64,000 bases of DNA, taken from the NCBI RefSeq assembly GCF_958295425.1, contig NC_081136.1:22636890-22700889 (forward strand), given 5' to 3'. The first letter of the stretch is position 1. Each line of letters begins with the position of its first letter. Position numbers and translations under genes: made by a program. This document shows, one piece after another, positions 1 through 12,282 of the stretch. Under the pieces are notes generated by a model. It was given only the letters and a program-made list of their open reading frames with translations. It was not told where the DNA came from and did not search any database. This DNA is from Solea solea. Lineage: Eukaryota; Chordata; Actinopteri; Pleuronectiformes; Soleidae.

Positions 1-424
1 CTGCATGCCAGTATCTTTTTTGCTTAAACATTTTGAATGTCAGCAGTATAGTAGAGAACTCTCCACAGTTGTTATGGTAGTGGTGGTGAGGGTACAGCTT
101 GATGGAAGGGTGTTGCTTCAATAGACCATTGTTCTCCTATGGCTTCTCTTAGGAATAGAGGTCCGAACAAGGTCACAGAGCATTGTTTGCAAACTGTGCT
201 CCTGTCAGCCTCAACTTACTTAGTTGACGTACATTTTGGAAAACACATGCCTTTTTCCCCCATCTCCAGTTGGAGTACAATCGGCATCTCCGCTCTCTCC
301 TCCGCGAACACAATCTCGTTGGCGTGACCAATGACGTCCGACATTGGCTTCAAAACTAAACTCTGCTGCACCTTGCCACGCTGAACCTCGCACCTGACCC
401 CATTCAATGAACTTAGCAGAAGAC

Positions 425-780
425 GGCTTCATGCGGAGACTTTGAAAGCTGTTCTTATATCAACACCAGCCGTGTATTTCACAAGACCATGCGTTTCCTT
501 CACCTGTATGTGCATGAGAAGGACAGCCTCACCTCAGGCCTCAAGGTTCAGAAACGTGGCTCTCATTACCGCCCTGTAGCGTTATACTCTTCTAAGCTGC
601 CTCCTGCAGTGCAGAGGCGCTGGTTTCTAAGCTGTTGCAGCTAATAAGTAAAAAGTCACCCCTTCCATGATTGGCTCCACATGTGCGGCTTTTGTTCCTC
701 ACACAGGCTCTGACCACCTGTGACACCCAGCGCATGACGGCTGCTTGTAAATCAAGCTATAATATGACCATTGTTTGAAG
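425..780 (+). pseudogene. decayed retroviral/LTR-element pol fragment (RNase H region)
   Basis: One frame, open across 501-641 and closed by TAA at 642-644, reads HLYVHEK followed by a Gly/Lys-rich turn and RPVALYSSKL. This is the layout of the connection/RNase H start of retrovirus-type pol proteins. Related-looking words continue in shifted frames to about 780. Stops and frame changes on both sides show it is a dead fragment. No LTR, primer-binding site, gag or env was recognised. A gypsy-type LTR retrotransposon is an alternative source. Confidence 0.45.
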
Positions 781-1197
781 CCAAAACATTCCTCTTCATA
801 GTCCTTGAATCTGGCAACGTCGCTCCGTTGCTTTAATCATGTCATTTTAGTTCAGTGTGATTGCAGGGCCTTAGTTCACTTGGAACACAGCTGGGCCTGA
901 TTTGCAGACCCTTAAATTCACCACATCTTTCAGGTGATGGGGTTAATACTGGAATGTGTGTGCTCTGCTTTACCTTCAGGAGCATCTTCTCAAGAAGCTG
1001 AGTTGCTTGCTCGGATATGTGTATTTATTTTGTTGGCCACATGGCAATTTGTGGTAGTTGTGTGTTCTTGGTGCGCAGGTACATGTGTGGTTAAGTATGC
1101 ACTATTTAATTTTATTGTTGTTTTTTTTCCAAACAGAATATTCTGCATGTGTCCAAGACACAATTGCTTGTGGACAATAAAGTCTGTCTTAGTGGAA

Positions 1198-1450
1198 AGG
1201 GAACTTGGCTTGTAACCCGAGGGTTGCCTGTATTCAAATCCTGGCAGGTAAAGTGCTGTGGTACCTCTGAGCAAGGTACCCAATCCCCATTGCTACCCAA
1301 AGATTGGGTTAATTGGACATCCTAATTGACCCCAGCCACAGTGGGGGGAACATAAATAGGAGGGTTGTGTCAGGAATGGCAACTGGCCCAAATCAAATAT
1401 GCGGACCGCACATGTGATCCGCTGTGGCGGCCCCTAGAGTGGGAAAAGCT
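1198..1450 (+). mobile_element. dispersed repeat, family A copy 1 (SINE-like)
   Basis: This copy has a B-box-like segment (TATTCAAATCCTGG), then GAGCAAGGTACCCAATCCCCA, an ATTGGACA segment, and GGGTTGTGTCAGGAATGGCA ending near a CCGCTGTGGCGGCCCC motif. The same order is seen at 53767-54065, and the first half also at 12119-12282 and 29421-29538 on the other strand. Homology between four positions in one window shows a dispersed repeat. The family name is not assigned. Confidence 0.7.
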
Positions 1451-1834
1451 AAAAAAAATTTGTTGGCAGCATTGTCAGCGTTGTCAGCATTTGTTGGCCA
1501 CATGCTGGCACATTAGCCCAAAACCTAAAAAACGGCTTCATCTCACAGTTGAAAAACTCATGCTGAAACAATAGAAAGATGACCTGTTGCCTTCTTAACT
1601 GGCTATTACAAAATGTTTCCAAGGGCCCAAAATAATTCTTGCATTTGTGATGGATTTCCCAATCTCTCTGATTACAAAGATCAGATACCAGTTGTTTCTG
1701 ATGGTTTCTGATGGATAGTGATGGAGGCTACAGAGATGGTAGTCATTTACTGTTTTGTTGAGATATACAGTATAAATCATAGTAAATGCACAATTCTACC
1801 TGAACCACCATACTACATGCAGGAGAACCAATAC

Positions 1835-2043
1835 TTAAAGGTCCAGTGTGTAAACATTTGTCACGTACACCAGGGAACTATGGCCTTCACCTATATGGAT
1901 GAGTTCTTCTTCTTTTGTCTAATAAAGTTCTGTTTCAAGTCTCAAAATGCAAACTCTGGCTGGCCAGTCTAGCCAAGCTGCTGTAGAAGCATGGTGGAAG
2001 AAGATGGCAGCCTCTGTAAGGCAAGATCTCTGCCGAAAGCAGT
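1835..2043 (+). mobile_element. TTAA-type non-autonomous DNA element, left end only
   Basis: It starts TTAAAGGTCCAGTGTGTAA, the terminal sequence that occurs inverted at 12923-12926, 19912-19915 and 37614-37617. The interior (TATGGATGA..TTCTT, CTCTGGCTGG, GCTGCTGTAGAAGCATGG) matches the 12.7-12.9 kb copy read on the minus strand. No right terminus was found, so the copy is truncated. Confidence 0.6.
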
Positions 2044-2214
2044 GGTTCCCAACCACCGGGGTAGGAAGAAATAAATTATTTTATTTCCGTTTTATTGACT
2101 ATCAGATTCTGAAAGTTTTTTTTAAAAAAGGATCCTCATCCTCTTCATAGAATTAGACATTTAGAATGTTTTAATTTGAACTCATTGCACTTAAGAAACC
2201 AAATGCACTGTGAC

Positions 2215-2310
2215 AACGCCTCACTTGCTGCTGCTCTTTCTCAATGAATATGTTGTTTGATTGTTATCCCTCTGGGACAATAAAGTTTATCTTGAATTTT
2301 GAATGAACCT
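2215..2310 (+). mobile_element. possible LINE 3' tail
   Basis: The string CTCTGGGACAATAAAGTTTA followed by the short tandem TTGAATTTTGAATGA resembles the 3' ends of fish non-LTR retrotransposons, which end in AATAAAGT plus a short tandem repeat. There is no reverse-transcriptase sequence upstream, so this would be a heavily 5'-truncated copy. Confidence 0.25.
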
Positions 2311-3530
2311 ATCAGCCATAGAAGAACCAGCCACACAAAACCAAAGTTGGTCACATTTCACAGGTGGGGGAATCCTGCTCATTCAACAGCAGTTGTTTAT
2401 GGAAAGTTTAAGTGGATTGAATAAAGCAAAGAACAAGACTTTGTGTTTTGAAAAGCATGTTTAATTATTATCCGTGTTTTTTGTGGTTTAAAGAAGGATG
2501 TCCTGGATTGTTTAATATTCTGGTCCAATTTGTGTTTGAAGCTTTTCTTATACGAGTGCTGGATTTGAAAATAAAATAAAAATCCACTACGTGCCTACTA
2601 GTTTTTCCCCCCCTGCATATCATTTCAATACATGTAAGCTTGAGAAAACACAGGCCCACATTCTGTATCTGAAGAAACAATCAAGGATTTTACGATTCAG
2701 GTTCTGTACCAATTTATTTTCAGTGCAGATTTTGGTTCGGGAATGATGGGAACCATGCTGGAGCCATGTCAGTGTGAAAGGGCTAAGCTTGTGCCAGCTC
2801 TAAACCAGCACTGACACCCGTTGGTGGAGAAGTGGGTATCAAAGAAAACAGGCGTATAGGTGTTCCACATTCTTTAGTTCATTTATCGTACCTTTGATGC
2901 CCACTGCCTGCTTATGCATGTAACTTGAAACTTTGTGTGTGCAGGAGGCCTATTGCTTTTTTTTCTAAAACCTCCGTTTATCGCTGATACACACATTTCT
3001 ACTCAGATCCCCATCTGCCCTGTTTGATTACACTCATCCTCTGGAGAGAGGGGAGGAGAGAGAGAGAGAAGGAGCAGTGCCTTTGAGTCTCCTCCGCCAT
3101 TTCACACAACAAAATAAGACGTTTCATCACACAATGCTTCTCCGCCAAATGAGCTGGGCGAAAATTGCCTTTTGAATAATCCGCTTCTTGATTTCTTTTT
3201 TTTTTTCTTTCCCTTCCCCTCTTTTTTTTTTTTTTTTTTTTTCTCCTCCTGAAAGGATTTCTGAAGGTTATTGTTGAGAATAATGCAACTCCTGCCCCCT
3301 GCAGATGACAATCATCTTTCCAATTTGTTTGAGATTAGGTCATATGGAAACGCCGCATCGTAAACACACAGCCGGCGATGGAGAATGGGGTGGGTGGCAC
3401 CGATTTCCCCCCCTTGTTCTGGGCGCATCCACCTCTGATTGCCATGACACTGGCAGTGGGAGAAACCAGGGCAACAAACAAACAGAAATCCACAGATCTC
3501 TGTCACTAACTGGGGGAAAGAGTGAATCCA
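2311..3530. other. 3' flank of lmo3, no gene seen
   Basis: AT-rich single-copy-looking sequence. It contains a GA-rich tract at about 3049-3072 and a pure T run of 21 at 3222-3242. I recognise no gene or mobile element. Confidence 0.5.
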
Positions 3531-3568
3531 CCCCCCCCCCCCCCCACAAACACACACACACACACACA
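3531..3568. repeat. C15 run joined to (CA)n microsatellite
   Basis: Fifteen C (3531-3545) are followed, after a few A, by about ten CA units. It produces several spurious open frames on both strands. Confidence 0.9.
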
Positions 3569-3854
3569 ACCACCTCCACCCTCCTCCCCTTGAAGCAGCA
3601 TGACCAGATTGGATGTTTGATTTGTGGCTGGATCAGTAAACACACTACAGCTTCAGCTGCTTCTTTTTGATTCAACATAAATCATATCTGAACAAACAAA
3701 CCCGAGTTCTCGGTGTTTGAGATACGGGTGGTATTGACATCAGCGGTGCCATCTGAAAAGAGCATTAATATTTCTCTTAGCACTACAAGGGCCTGACTTT
3801 TACAACTTGGACACTTAAAATAGCGTTGCAGTGCGCGGCCTTTGTTGGTCAGCT

Positions 3855-3879
3855 GTGGTGTGTGTGTGTGTGTGTGTGG
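3855..3879. repeat. (TG)n microsatellite
   Basis: About twelve TG units followed by GG. Confidence 0.9.
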
Positions 3880-3959
3880 GAGGTGGATTGCAGTAATTTT
3901 CCTTGCATGGTTGAGATGCTAGACTGAGGCCTGAAAGGGCATCTGCTAGAGGTTAACCA

Positions 3960-4280
3960 TCAAAAGACAGATTTCTGAGACCCCGGGAAACTGGATGGCT
4001 ACAGAATACCGACTGCATCGAGTCTTAATGGCAAGCAGATTACTCCGTGGCGATAACTCGCCTAATGCGTTCTCTGAATAGAATATCAGTAGCGACGGGG
4101 TCAGATTAGTGCGCGAACATGTGTTTCGAGATACAACTACACGATCAATGGGGAGCTAATGGTTTGTCTCAGAGACACAGTTTGCTATCAGGAATGCCAG
4201 CAATCAGCGAGGTGGCTTTTTCTTTAGAAACAGCATGGCACCACGAAGTATGTGATTCTACAAAGCCCAACAATAAAGAT
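3960..4280. other. repeat-free block, possible conserved non-coding element
   Basis: Balanced composition with no microsatellite or recognised repeat, and several intact TAAT/ATTA and GATTA words (CAGATTACTCC, CAGATTAGTG). This is the texture of ancient regulatory sequence flanking developmental genes, but conservation itself cannot be seen from one sequence. Confidence 0.2.
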
Positions 4281-5310
4281 GGGCGTGATAAATCCACAAC
4301 TCTGTGAGATGTAGAGTTGAGAAGCTGAAGTTTATATGTTACATGATACTTTCCTGTAAAGTGGGACAACTTTTTTTTTTTGGAAGTGGCTTGAAAAAGG
4401 ATTATGGCTCACAGGTTGTTTGGACCACCAGCTTTGTTGTTTTCATATGTGTCATACATAGACAGAGGCAGTGCCCCCAGTGGCTGAAAGATATAACTAT
4501 ATTAAGTCCAAACATAGGTCCAATGAAAACATTTCTTGTTAATGTATAATAAATATTTTAAGTAATGGCGAGACAAAATCTGAATTTTTGAGCAGGCATG
4601 TGACATGGTGCATTGTTGTGTCGCACTTTCACTAAATACTGTTGCTGATCGCTTTCCCTTTTGTCCTCTCTACTTTCTTAACAGAATAACCAAAGACCAG
4701 TTGTTAAGCTGCTGGTTAGAAAACATGTTTCTATTTGACCGTTTATCTCCTTTATTTAAATGATAAGCATTTCAATGAAAACTGCATTATTTGTGATTAA
4801 ATAATGGTGGTTCCTATTTTCACATGAGCTCTGCTCCTATGGAACTCAGTCCCATCTTATGTGTAATTAAATTGGTCAGAAACTAATTAAGCCTTTATCG
4901 CAAGCTTGGCGCTATTGTCTTCTATTGCTTTATGAGGTCGGCAGTCTCTGTATATCACACCACAGTAGTTGCACTGTGTACAGTCGGTCACACAGTAAAT
5001 CATTGGCATTTGGATTGGAATGATGTGACAGAAAGTTAGTCTTGAACATTGGCTAACTGTCAATGAGTTCAACTCATATGATGTGCGTGTAATGTTCAAG
5101 CATGTCTTCAATAAACAGCAGATATTTGTCGACATGAAATAGTAACACAGGATTTCATGGTGGCCTGAGACTTTTAAACGGTACTGTAGCTGCTTGCCAT
5201 CATTTTCCCATTGTTGTTGTTGGTAACAGAAAGGGTTTGAAAACATGTGTCTGCAGCAGTGGTGAATTATCACATGATAAGAGGAGAGATGATTGAGTGA
5301 CAATGATGAA
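4281..5310. other. 3' flank of lmo3, no gene seen
   Basis: AT-rich sequence without recognised repeats or exons. The 147-codon frame on the minus strand (4887-5330) has no family signature and runs into the SINE boundary. Confidence 0.5.
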
Positions 5311-5322
5311 CTGTAGAAACAT

Positions 5323-5671
5323 CCATCCATTAATCTTCTACCACTTTATCCTCCACATGAGGGTCGCGGAGGGGGGCTGTGCCAATCTCAGCTGACATAG
5401 GGGCACACCTTCGCCGGTCCATCACAGGGCCAACAACCGCCTACTCACACTCTCACACCTATGGTCAATTTAGAGTGTCCAATTTACCTAATCCCCATAT
5501 TGCATGTTTTTGGACTGTGGGAGGAAGCTGGAGAACCCCGGAGAGACCCCACACACATGGGGAGAACATGCAAACTCCATGCAGGAAGGCCCCTGTACTG
5601 ACCAGGTTGTGAACCCGGGTCTTCTTAATGCTAAGGCAAGAGTACTAACCACCACACCAACCGTGTGGCCC
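5323..5671 (-). mobile_element. tRNA-derived SINE, family B copy 1, with 12-bp target-site duplication
   Basis: Read on the minus strand, the head has a tRNA-type A box (GTGGTTAGTACTCTTGCC) and B box (GGGTTCACAACC). It continues with the body shared with 20449-20794 (GTTTGCATGTTCTCCCC, CTTCCTCCCACAGTCC, the TAAATTGACC segment) and ends in GATAAAGTGG and an ATGG-rich tail. The 12-bp duplication CTGTAGAAACAT flanks it exactly at 5311-5322 and 5672-5683. That supports a target-primed retroposon insertion and defines a complete copy of about 349 bp. Confidence 0.85.
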
Positions 5672-5683
5672 CTGTAGAAACAT

Positions 5684-7004
5684 TATGTTAAATATCCACG
5701 GAAAGAGAGAGAGGGAGGCCGTGACAGAAGCTCAGTGTCCAGGAGAAAGTCATTCTTCAACGTCCTCTCTGCTTCCAGATGACTCTCCTCTGCAGATTCT
5801 TGTTGTTTTTCTCCTCCGTCCAAGTCATTGTTCAGAGGGATGGGGAGGCTTTTTAGATAGTAGTGACATTCAGCATTTATGACTAATAATCTGCAGCCTG
5901 TGGTGTTCTACCGTCTCTTCTGGCAACTCTGGCAACAGACTGTGTAATTGGGTGGGTGGTCGAACCGACCAAACCAAAACTACTTCCCTCACAGGGAGTA
6001 ATATGTACAGCAGAGAAATAAAGTTCTAATAGTAAGATAATGAGGGGGGAAAAATAATGGTCTCTGAGATTTAAGTGGTTAAAAAACACAAATATTTATC
6101 AGAAATCAAACAAATTATCTGTTTTTGTCTATTTACATGCATATTTTCCAGATATGTTTGCTATTTATGGTTGTTCTGAGCAATATGTTATTCCCAATAC
6201 TAAGCACTCCTGTCCTTTTCTCCTTTTTTATTTTATTTTAACCTTTATAATCAAATTATGTTAATATTGGCCTTGTTCTTGAAGCTGTGACGCTTATTCA
6301 ACCTGATAGAATTGGCAAGATTCGGTCTACCACCAGTGGGCAATTTGAACAAATTTGAAAACTCTCAAATTTGCTCTCTGTTTATTATAACCTACTAGAT
6401 GCACATGTGTGACACAGTGAATTATATTCAGATTGTGCTACTCTCAGAGTTCTGACATGCCTCGCGTCTTTTGCAGAGTTCAACACTGGTGAACTCGGAT
6501 GTGGATTTGCATCATTCACCAACTGCAGGCTGAGACGTGGAGGAACATATCTCATTAGTGGTGCTGCACCATGAAATTTGACATAGCCTTTAATGCAAAT
6601 AATATGTAATATTATTATCCAGTTGGCAACGAGGAGCACAATTTGTAAAAGACTACCTTACTTTGCAAGAACAAGTAGGTTTTGGCTGTGCTGGGACATT
6701 AACAGCGCTGATAGTGAGACTGTAGAGTACTGCAGGTTATCTCTCTATGCAGATAGTGTTCAGGCATCACTTACCAGAAAAGCTTGCTCCCAGATGGATT
6801 GATTTTATTAGGGCGGATTTGCCAGATACTAATAATGAGAAGTTATCTGGACATTGGGCACGAGCAGACCTGTTCAATAACGACCCTTAAAATAACACGT
6901 TTTTCTTTTTCTTTTTTTTCTCAGTCAAAATCTTAAAATCACTAGTTTTGTGTTTGTGTCCTCCATGTGTAATGTGCGGCCCAGGAGGTTCAAAGGTTTT
7001 GTTC
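5684..7004. other. 3' flank of lmo3, no gene seen
   Basis: AT-rich intergenic sequence. No repeat family or exon was recognised. Confidence 0.4.
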
Positions 7005-7196
7005 GGTAACACTTTATATTAGGGAACACATACGTATTAACACATTATTCTACGTAACCTTATTCTACCTCTATTACAAAATTAATGAAGATTTTCCCTA
7101 AATAAGGTGTTAATATGTGCTTAACATTTACTAATAAAGGGCTAGTATGCCACCTAGTTGATTATTAGTTAAATATGTATTCCATAATACAAAGTA
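7005..7196 (+). mobile_element. fragment of a palindromic-ended DNA element
   Basis: It begins GGTAACACTTTATATTAGGG and continues with ATTA/TTAAT-rich text. This matches, from memory, a common teleost element whose ends are GGTAACACTTTA and its complement. The right-hand TAAAGTGTTACC is absent, so only a left part remains. Confidence 0.45.
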
Positions 7197-7244
7197 TTGC
7201 CTTTTGTTCTATTTAAAACATGAACTGCGACATAAGGACACATG

Positions 7245-7440
7245 GTCTGTATTTATATAGAGCTTTTCTAGTCTCCATGACCACTCAAAGCCGCTTTCCA
7301 CTACAGTTTTACCATTCACCCATTCACACCCAATCACTCACACTTTCATACGGCGCATCTATGTGCAGCACATTTTCTATCACTCGTCTTTCATACCCAT
7401 TCCCACGCTGCCAGCACAGCCGTCAGGAGCCACATGCCGT
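7245..7440 (-). mobile_element. dispersed repeat, family G copy 1
   Basis: On the minus strand it reads GGTCATGGAGACTAGAAAAG followed by CTCTATATAAATACAGACC, closely matching 58275-58333. Upstream lies a run of ATTCACCCATTCACAC-type words typical of a fish SINE-like repeat. There is no target-site duplication and both edges are uncertain. Confidence 0.6.
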
Positions 7441-7612
7441 CACCCCCAATGTTAAATATGGTGCCATCTCTTTCTTGTCATTTGACAATTTTGTACATCC
7501 TCTCAATGTTAACTGAACCTTTATTAAAACAACAAATAAATAATAAAAAAAATATCTCAACAAACAACAGGGGGTTGAAGGAGAAAGGAGCTGATGGAGA
7601 TATGATATGAAT

Positions 7613-7644
7613 ATATGATTATATGATTATATGATTATATGATT
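7613..7644. repeat. tandem ATATGATT repeat, four perfect copies
   Basis: The octamer ATATGATT repeats four times without a mismatch, preceded by degenerate copies. Confidence 0.9.
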
Positions 7645-8159
7645 TAATAGGATCTATTTATTGAATCCAGCTTTGGTGTCTCTGACGAGGATGCTAAAGA
7701 AGCTATGTTGACTTTGACGGCTGATGGAGTGCGGCTGCTTTGACAGCCATGACTGAGGTGTATCAGCAGCTGCATTACCAATACTGCAAGTATTGCTCAT
7801 AACATTAAAGAACATTGTTCGGAATTTGTTTTGTGGGCACGGTTTTAATGGCCTACACAGATTACCCGCACAGATGGAACATCTACATAAGTACTGATGA
7901 GCTAGCTCTTCAACAATACCTGAGCCACAATCAGTGAGCCATAGCTTTGGCACAAACAATCATTATTCAGACAATAATATATTCATTATTACACAATGTC
8001 TTTTCTTAAATGTAATTTGTTTTGTTTGGTCAGTTGGTAACGTTGACCTAAGGTTTGACCCTTCATACTGAGAACTGACTTTCGCAGGGTTCTGCGCAGT
8101 TGGGTAGTTCCCTCAAATCAGACCAGAACTACAAAAGTCCATTATCCTTGCAATAAAGA

Positions 8160-8440
8160 GTTAATGACCCAACAGAGGGAATATATTTGCCAGGGCGCCC
8201 ATCTCCTTGAAAGGGCCAAAGGATAAGGAGTCATTAAAGCAGTGTTATCTGGTTCAGATAGCATTGGCATGTCTGTGAAGATCATTATTTTTGCCCCTGG
8301 AGCCGTTTTGGCAAAGGAGAGCAGGCCTAACTGCACTCCCAACGCTTACTCCAGGGTCAGCTGTGACACAGGGATGAAGACGCTAACGATACACAGCCTG
8401 GCAGTTAATGCATTTTCTAAATGCTCTTAATGACTGTGGA
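8160..8440. other. repeat-free block, possible conserved non-coding element
   Basis: No microsatellite or recognised repeat. It contains AGTCATTAAAG, TTAATGCATTTTCTAAATGC and other homeobox/SOX-like words in a balanced context. It is proposed only on texture. Confidence 0.2.
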
Positions 8441-9068
8441 TTCTAATGTGGGAGCGCTCCGGCTTTGTTTTTCGTTGTGCTTTGTCAGCTCACTGTAGCT
8501 GCCAGAGACACAGCCGAGTTGTTGCTTTCTTGTTCGTTCTTTATTTTTCTTTCTACTTTGATGTATTTTTCTCCTCTTCTGTAAGAAGGGAGGAGTACGT
8601 GTCTCATGGCCTCTCACGGCTCATGGACCCTCTGAGCTGTGAGGGGTTTATATTGTAATAACAACTGCAGTGTTTTACCTCCCAAGTGCAGTCCCCCCCC
8701 CCTTTGTTAAGCGGAGTGTTTACATGAAGCAGTAACCCCATGGGATCATGAAGAAGTTTAGCTCAGACGCTCTTTGTAGGCGATTATATGCCAAATGCAA
8801 TGTCTCAACACATCTGAAGTTATAGAGCCATCTTTAGGTCAACAACATGCCGCCATTATGTAGACATAGACATGCATATTGGAACAGGGCCGCAATAAAA
8901 GTCATAGATGGACAAGAGGCATAACAAACACATTTGGTAGGAAAGACCTCATACAGGGCTTTAAGTTTTCCTTGCAAACTGTGCATTATTGGTGGACGTG
9001 CCATCGTAAACTGTGGACAGGAGGAAGGACATGTCAACTGTCATGTTTACTTCGACTTCCGTTGAGCA

Positions 9069-10206
9069 TTAAAGGCGACATAGACCGGAAGCTCCAATTA
9101 ACGCTGCGTTTGTGTGTGTGCATCATTACCTTGTTTATGAAACCTATAGGTTTACATCTAATGAAGCCATAGCTTGACGCTCTATCATCCCTCTCGTCCT
9201 CTTCCGAATTCACAAAAGTCCAGGAGACCACTTGTAATTAATGAACAAGTTAAATTCTTTACTTTACATCAAAAAAGGTGATACAAAACAAAATCTTTTC
9301 CACTTTCAAAATAATAAAATCAATATACAGAAAAGGAGAGATAGAGAAAAGAGAGTGAGAGAAAGAGAGAGAGGTAAAAAAACTGTGTGGCTCTACTCTC
9401 TCTGCTTGTCCGAATGCCTTAATTACCTCTCGGTAACGCCCCTAAAACTCCCTTTGTGTTGGATCGTTAAAAGGTCTAAACAAGTTCTAATACAGTCCAA
9501 ACAATTACAAATGAAATTTTACATATTTTAAATCTAAATAATCATATATTTACCCTTTTAATTATTGTAAATATTTTAATTACTTAATAATCAATGAACT
9601 GTGTAATTTAACAACTTAAACATCAACAACATGCTTTTAGGCTCCTACAAAACCCTAAAGTTTCAGAGCAAACAGTTCAGCCACTGCTGAGAAAATAGGG
9701 TTTTATTGTTTTCCTGGGCTCTGCGAAGCGGATCGGCACTTCCGTAGTTTGATGTCGTCATCAGAAATCCTCACCACTCCTCTCACCACCGTAGCGCCTC
9801 CCGGTGCGGGCACTAATCCGGGCACATCCGGTTGCGTACATTCAACCGCAGAAGAAGAAGAACTACTCTCGTTGTAGCTGCTGAGATGCAGAGCATCCAC
9901 CGTGCCAGAGGGGGAGCTGTGTATCTGAGAGCTGGCCTATCAATTACGTCACTTCCAGGTACCTGGCCAATCACAGGACAGTGGGAAAGCTCTCGTTGGC
10001 TGGCCAATCACAACACAGTCCATGTTCTGGGGGTGTGGTTTTGGTCTGAAACAGCGCGGCTGACGAGAGCGTCAGTGAGGAGATATTTTGATCGGCTCGT
10101 TTGCAGCGATTAGGAGGTTTTTAACCATGAAAACAAGTTAATATATGTAAGTAGACCTCCATAACTAACATATATGTGTGATACAAGCATTCGATGTCAC
10201 CTTTAA
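9069..10206. mobile_element. 1.14-kb non-autonomous DNA transposon with TTAA ends
   Basis: The left end reads TTAAAGGCGACATAGACCGG and the right end, complemented, TTAAAGGTGACATCGAATGC. This is a terminal inverted repeat of about 18 bp with two or three mismatches, flanked on each side by TTAA, the piggyBac-class target. The interior has an AG-rich tract (9330-9373), AT-rich middle and a GC-rich right third (9720-10110), with no transposase frame. The right third matches, from memory, an abundant percomorph repeat. Assignment to piggyBac rests on the TTAA only. Confidence 0.65.
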
Positions 10207-12118
10207 AGCCCCTCCTGCCCGTCAGTGATGATAAAAGTTTGGTGGAACTTAAGCTTAGTTGTGCTTAAGTGATGTGAACACATGCTGGTTCGTTGAGAGC
10301 ACCAAGGTTCTGGAACTAAAGCCATACCCATGGTACCCGTGTTGGTGCATGCTGCTGGGAAAGGGCTAATAGTGCATTCCAGATGCTTCACAAGTCAGAT
10401 ATAGCCTTGGGTACAATTTAGCATTATAAGTGGGTTCATTCACTGGTCAGCTAATCTGGACTGATAAACACATTACATGGTATTTCAAACATAAAAACAC
10501 CATGGCAATATGTCTAAACACTACACTACCGCTGCTAGAAAAAACATACTAGTACATATTTCCTCCAGGGCAGCTGGACAGTACTATGATCTATTAAACT
10601 ACTAGACACACACACACAAAAACATAACAAAACGAAAAATCTCCAGCTTTGTGCTTTGAATTGCCATCTTGAATTGTAAAGTCTATTTATTACAGGAAAA
10701 CTGTGACATGCTGAGCATGACCCCAGGAATAATAATAATAAAAAACTATTAAAAAAGAGCAATGTGTTTAAACAGCCCTATGGTGAGAGTAAAATCTAGA
10801 TTAGAAGCCCAGTGCAAAGTAGGATTTGTATTTATAGTGATAACTTTGGGTTTAGCCCATAATTTTGATCGTATGGGGCTTGTTCACACTTAGTTGGTAA
10901 CAACAGCCAAATTACTAAACAATCAGATCACTGGAAATCCTTCCAAAAGGAACCTGACAGGGTCAAATGAGTATACAGTAAAGTGACAAATAATAAACAG
11001 CAATAAATACTTGTCATGTTTATTTATTGATGATAAACATTGTAGCTTCTGAATCATCATTTTGTAATCACAAATATTTGACTAATTACTTCACGTTCTA
11101 ATTATTCCAAGGGTAATATGTGAGGCGGTCCAATGAATGTACAGTATGTCTTTGGCTGGGAAAAATTGAGAATCTGTGCTTGGGTGTGATTTCATATATC
11201 GTATATTGCCTGTGGATAATTGCTGTGGCTCTTATTTAGGATCACACACCATGTCAGGTTTGACGGAAGAATTAAAGGTACCTGAGCTCATTCCTGCACT
11301 TTGCTACAAAAGCACAACCAGGAATCCCAATTCACATACCAGCAATGTTGAAAACCAGCTTCAGTGAGCGGAACACGGTTCAAACTTGCCATCAGCTTCA
11401 GCACAGACACTTCAAAGTCTTCCCAGGGCTGTTTATTCTGTGATCGTGCAAGTCAAAGATCAGTGGAAGTGGAAAAAAAACAAAACATGTTTTGTATGTG
11501 AGGCAATGGCATGATGCCACATTCTATACAAGTCAGGTGTTTCATGTAGTGTGAGTGGGATAAGGGTGAAGAAACTGAAATTGTGATCATAGCAAGTCGT
11601 ACCAAAGTGAGCTCTACTGTAATGCAGGTAACTGGAAAATAAATTCGGCAGAAGCTACGGGAAAAAAAAAAGGAGCTGCCTTCCACAGATGTTTCATGCA
11701 ACAGTGATGATGAACAGTAGCTGTCAGCAGTGATGAGTGCTTCCTACTATTGGAAAAGAGAGTCAGGTGAAGTAGAGCGATTGTCAGAATCTGTTGAAGA
11801 GACCACCCAGATATCAAATCGGCTGTGCGAAATCTGGGAACTAGAGTTCTTCTCAATGTTCTCTGTGAGATTCAGCTTGCATCCAGTTGTGTTTATGGCA
11901 GACGTCACAAAGACTTCAGATACTGCCTTGAGTTTCCTGTGGTTCACAAGAGACGCCGATGCTGACATCAGCACTTGTGAATTTGATTAGAATAGATTGG
12001 AATGATAAACCATGTTTACAGCTGTGACAGCTATACAAATTAGACTTAGTTAGTTTTGCACACACACTAACTACTAACCTTTTACACATCAGGAGTAAAC
12101 ACACACTATTCACACGCA
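10207..12118. other. 3' flank of lmo3, no gene seen
   Basis: AT-rich intergenic sequence with an (AAT)n stretch near 10730-10742. No exon or named repeat was recognised. Overlapping short frames on both strands around 11450-12000 have no protein signature. Confidence 0.45.
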
Positions 12119-12282
12119 GGAGCATTGGGCAGCACTTATCTGCACCAGGGGAGCAATGGGGATTGGGTGCCTTGCTCAGGGGCACCCCAGGCCCTTGACC
12201 CAGCCTGGGATTTGAACTGGCATCCCTCCGTTTACGAGCCCAATTACTTTTCTCTTGGCTGTGGGGCTGCCTTAAAGCTCAG
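12119..12282 (-). mobile_element. dispersed repeat, family A copy 2 (body)
   Basis: On the minus strand: AAACGGAGGGATGCCAGTTC, then AAATCCCAGGCTGGGT, GGGGTGCCCCTGAGCAAGGC, ACCCAATCCCCATTGCTCC. It matches 29421-29538 and the first halves of the copies at 1198 and 53767. It follows directly on the tRNA-Ile-like segment at 12283-12348 in the same orientation. Confidence 0.75.

Noticed and set aside
2040..2066. hAT-like left end (CAGTGGTTCCCAACC)
   Set aside because: No complementary right end and no 8-bp duplication were found nearby.
4887..5330. 147-codon open frame on the minus strand
   Set aside because: No family signature, and the start lies at the SINE insertion boundary.
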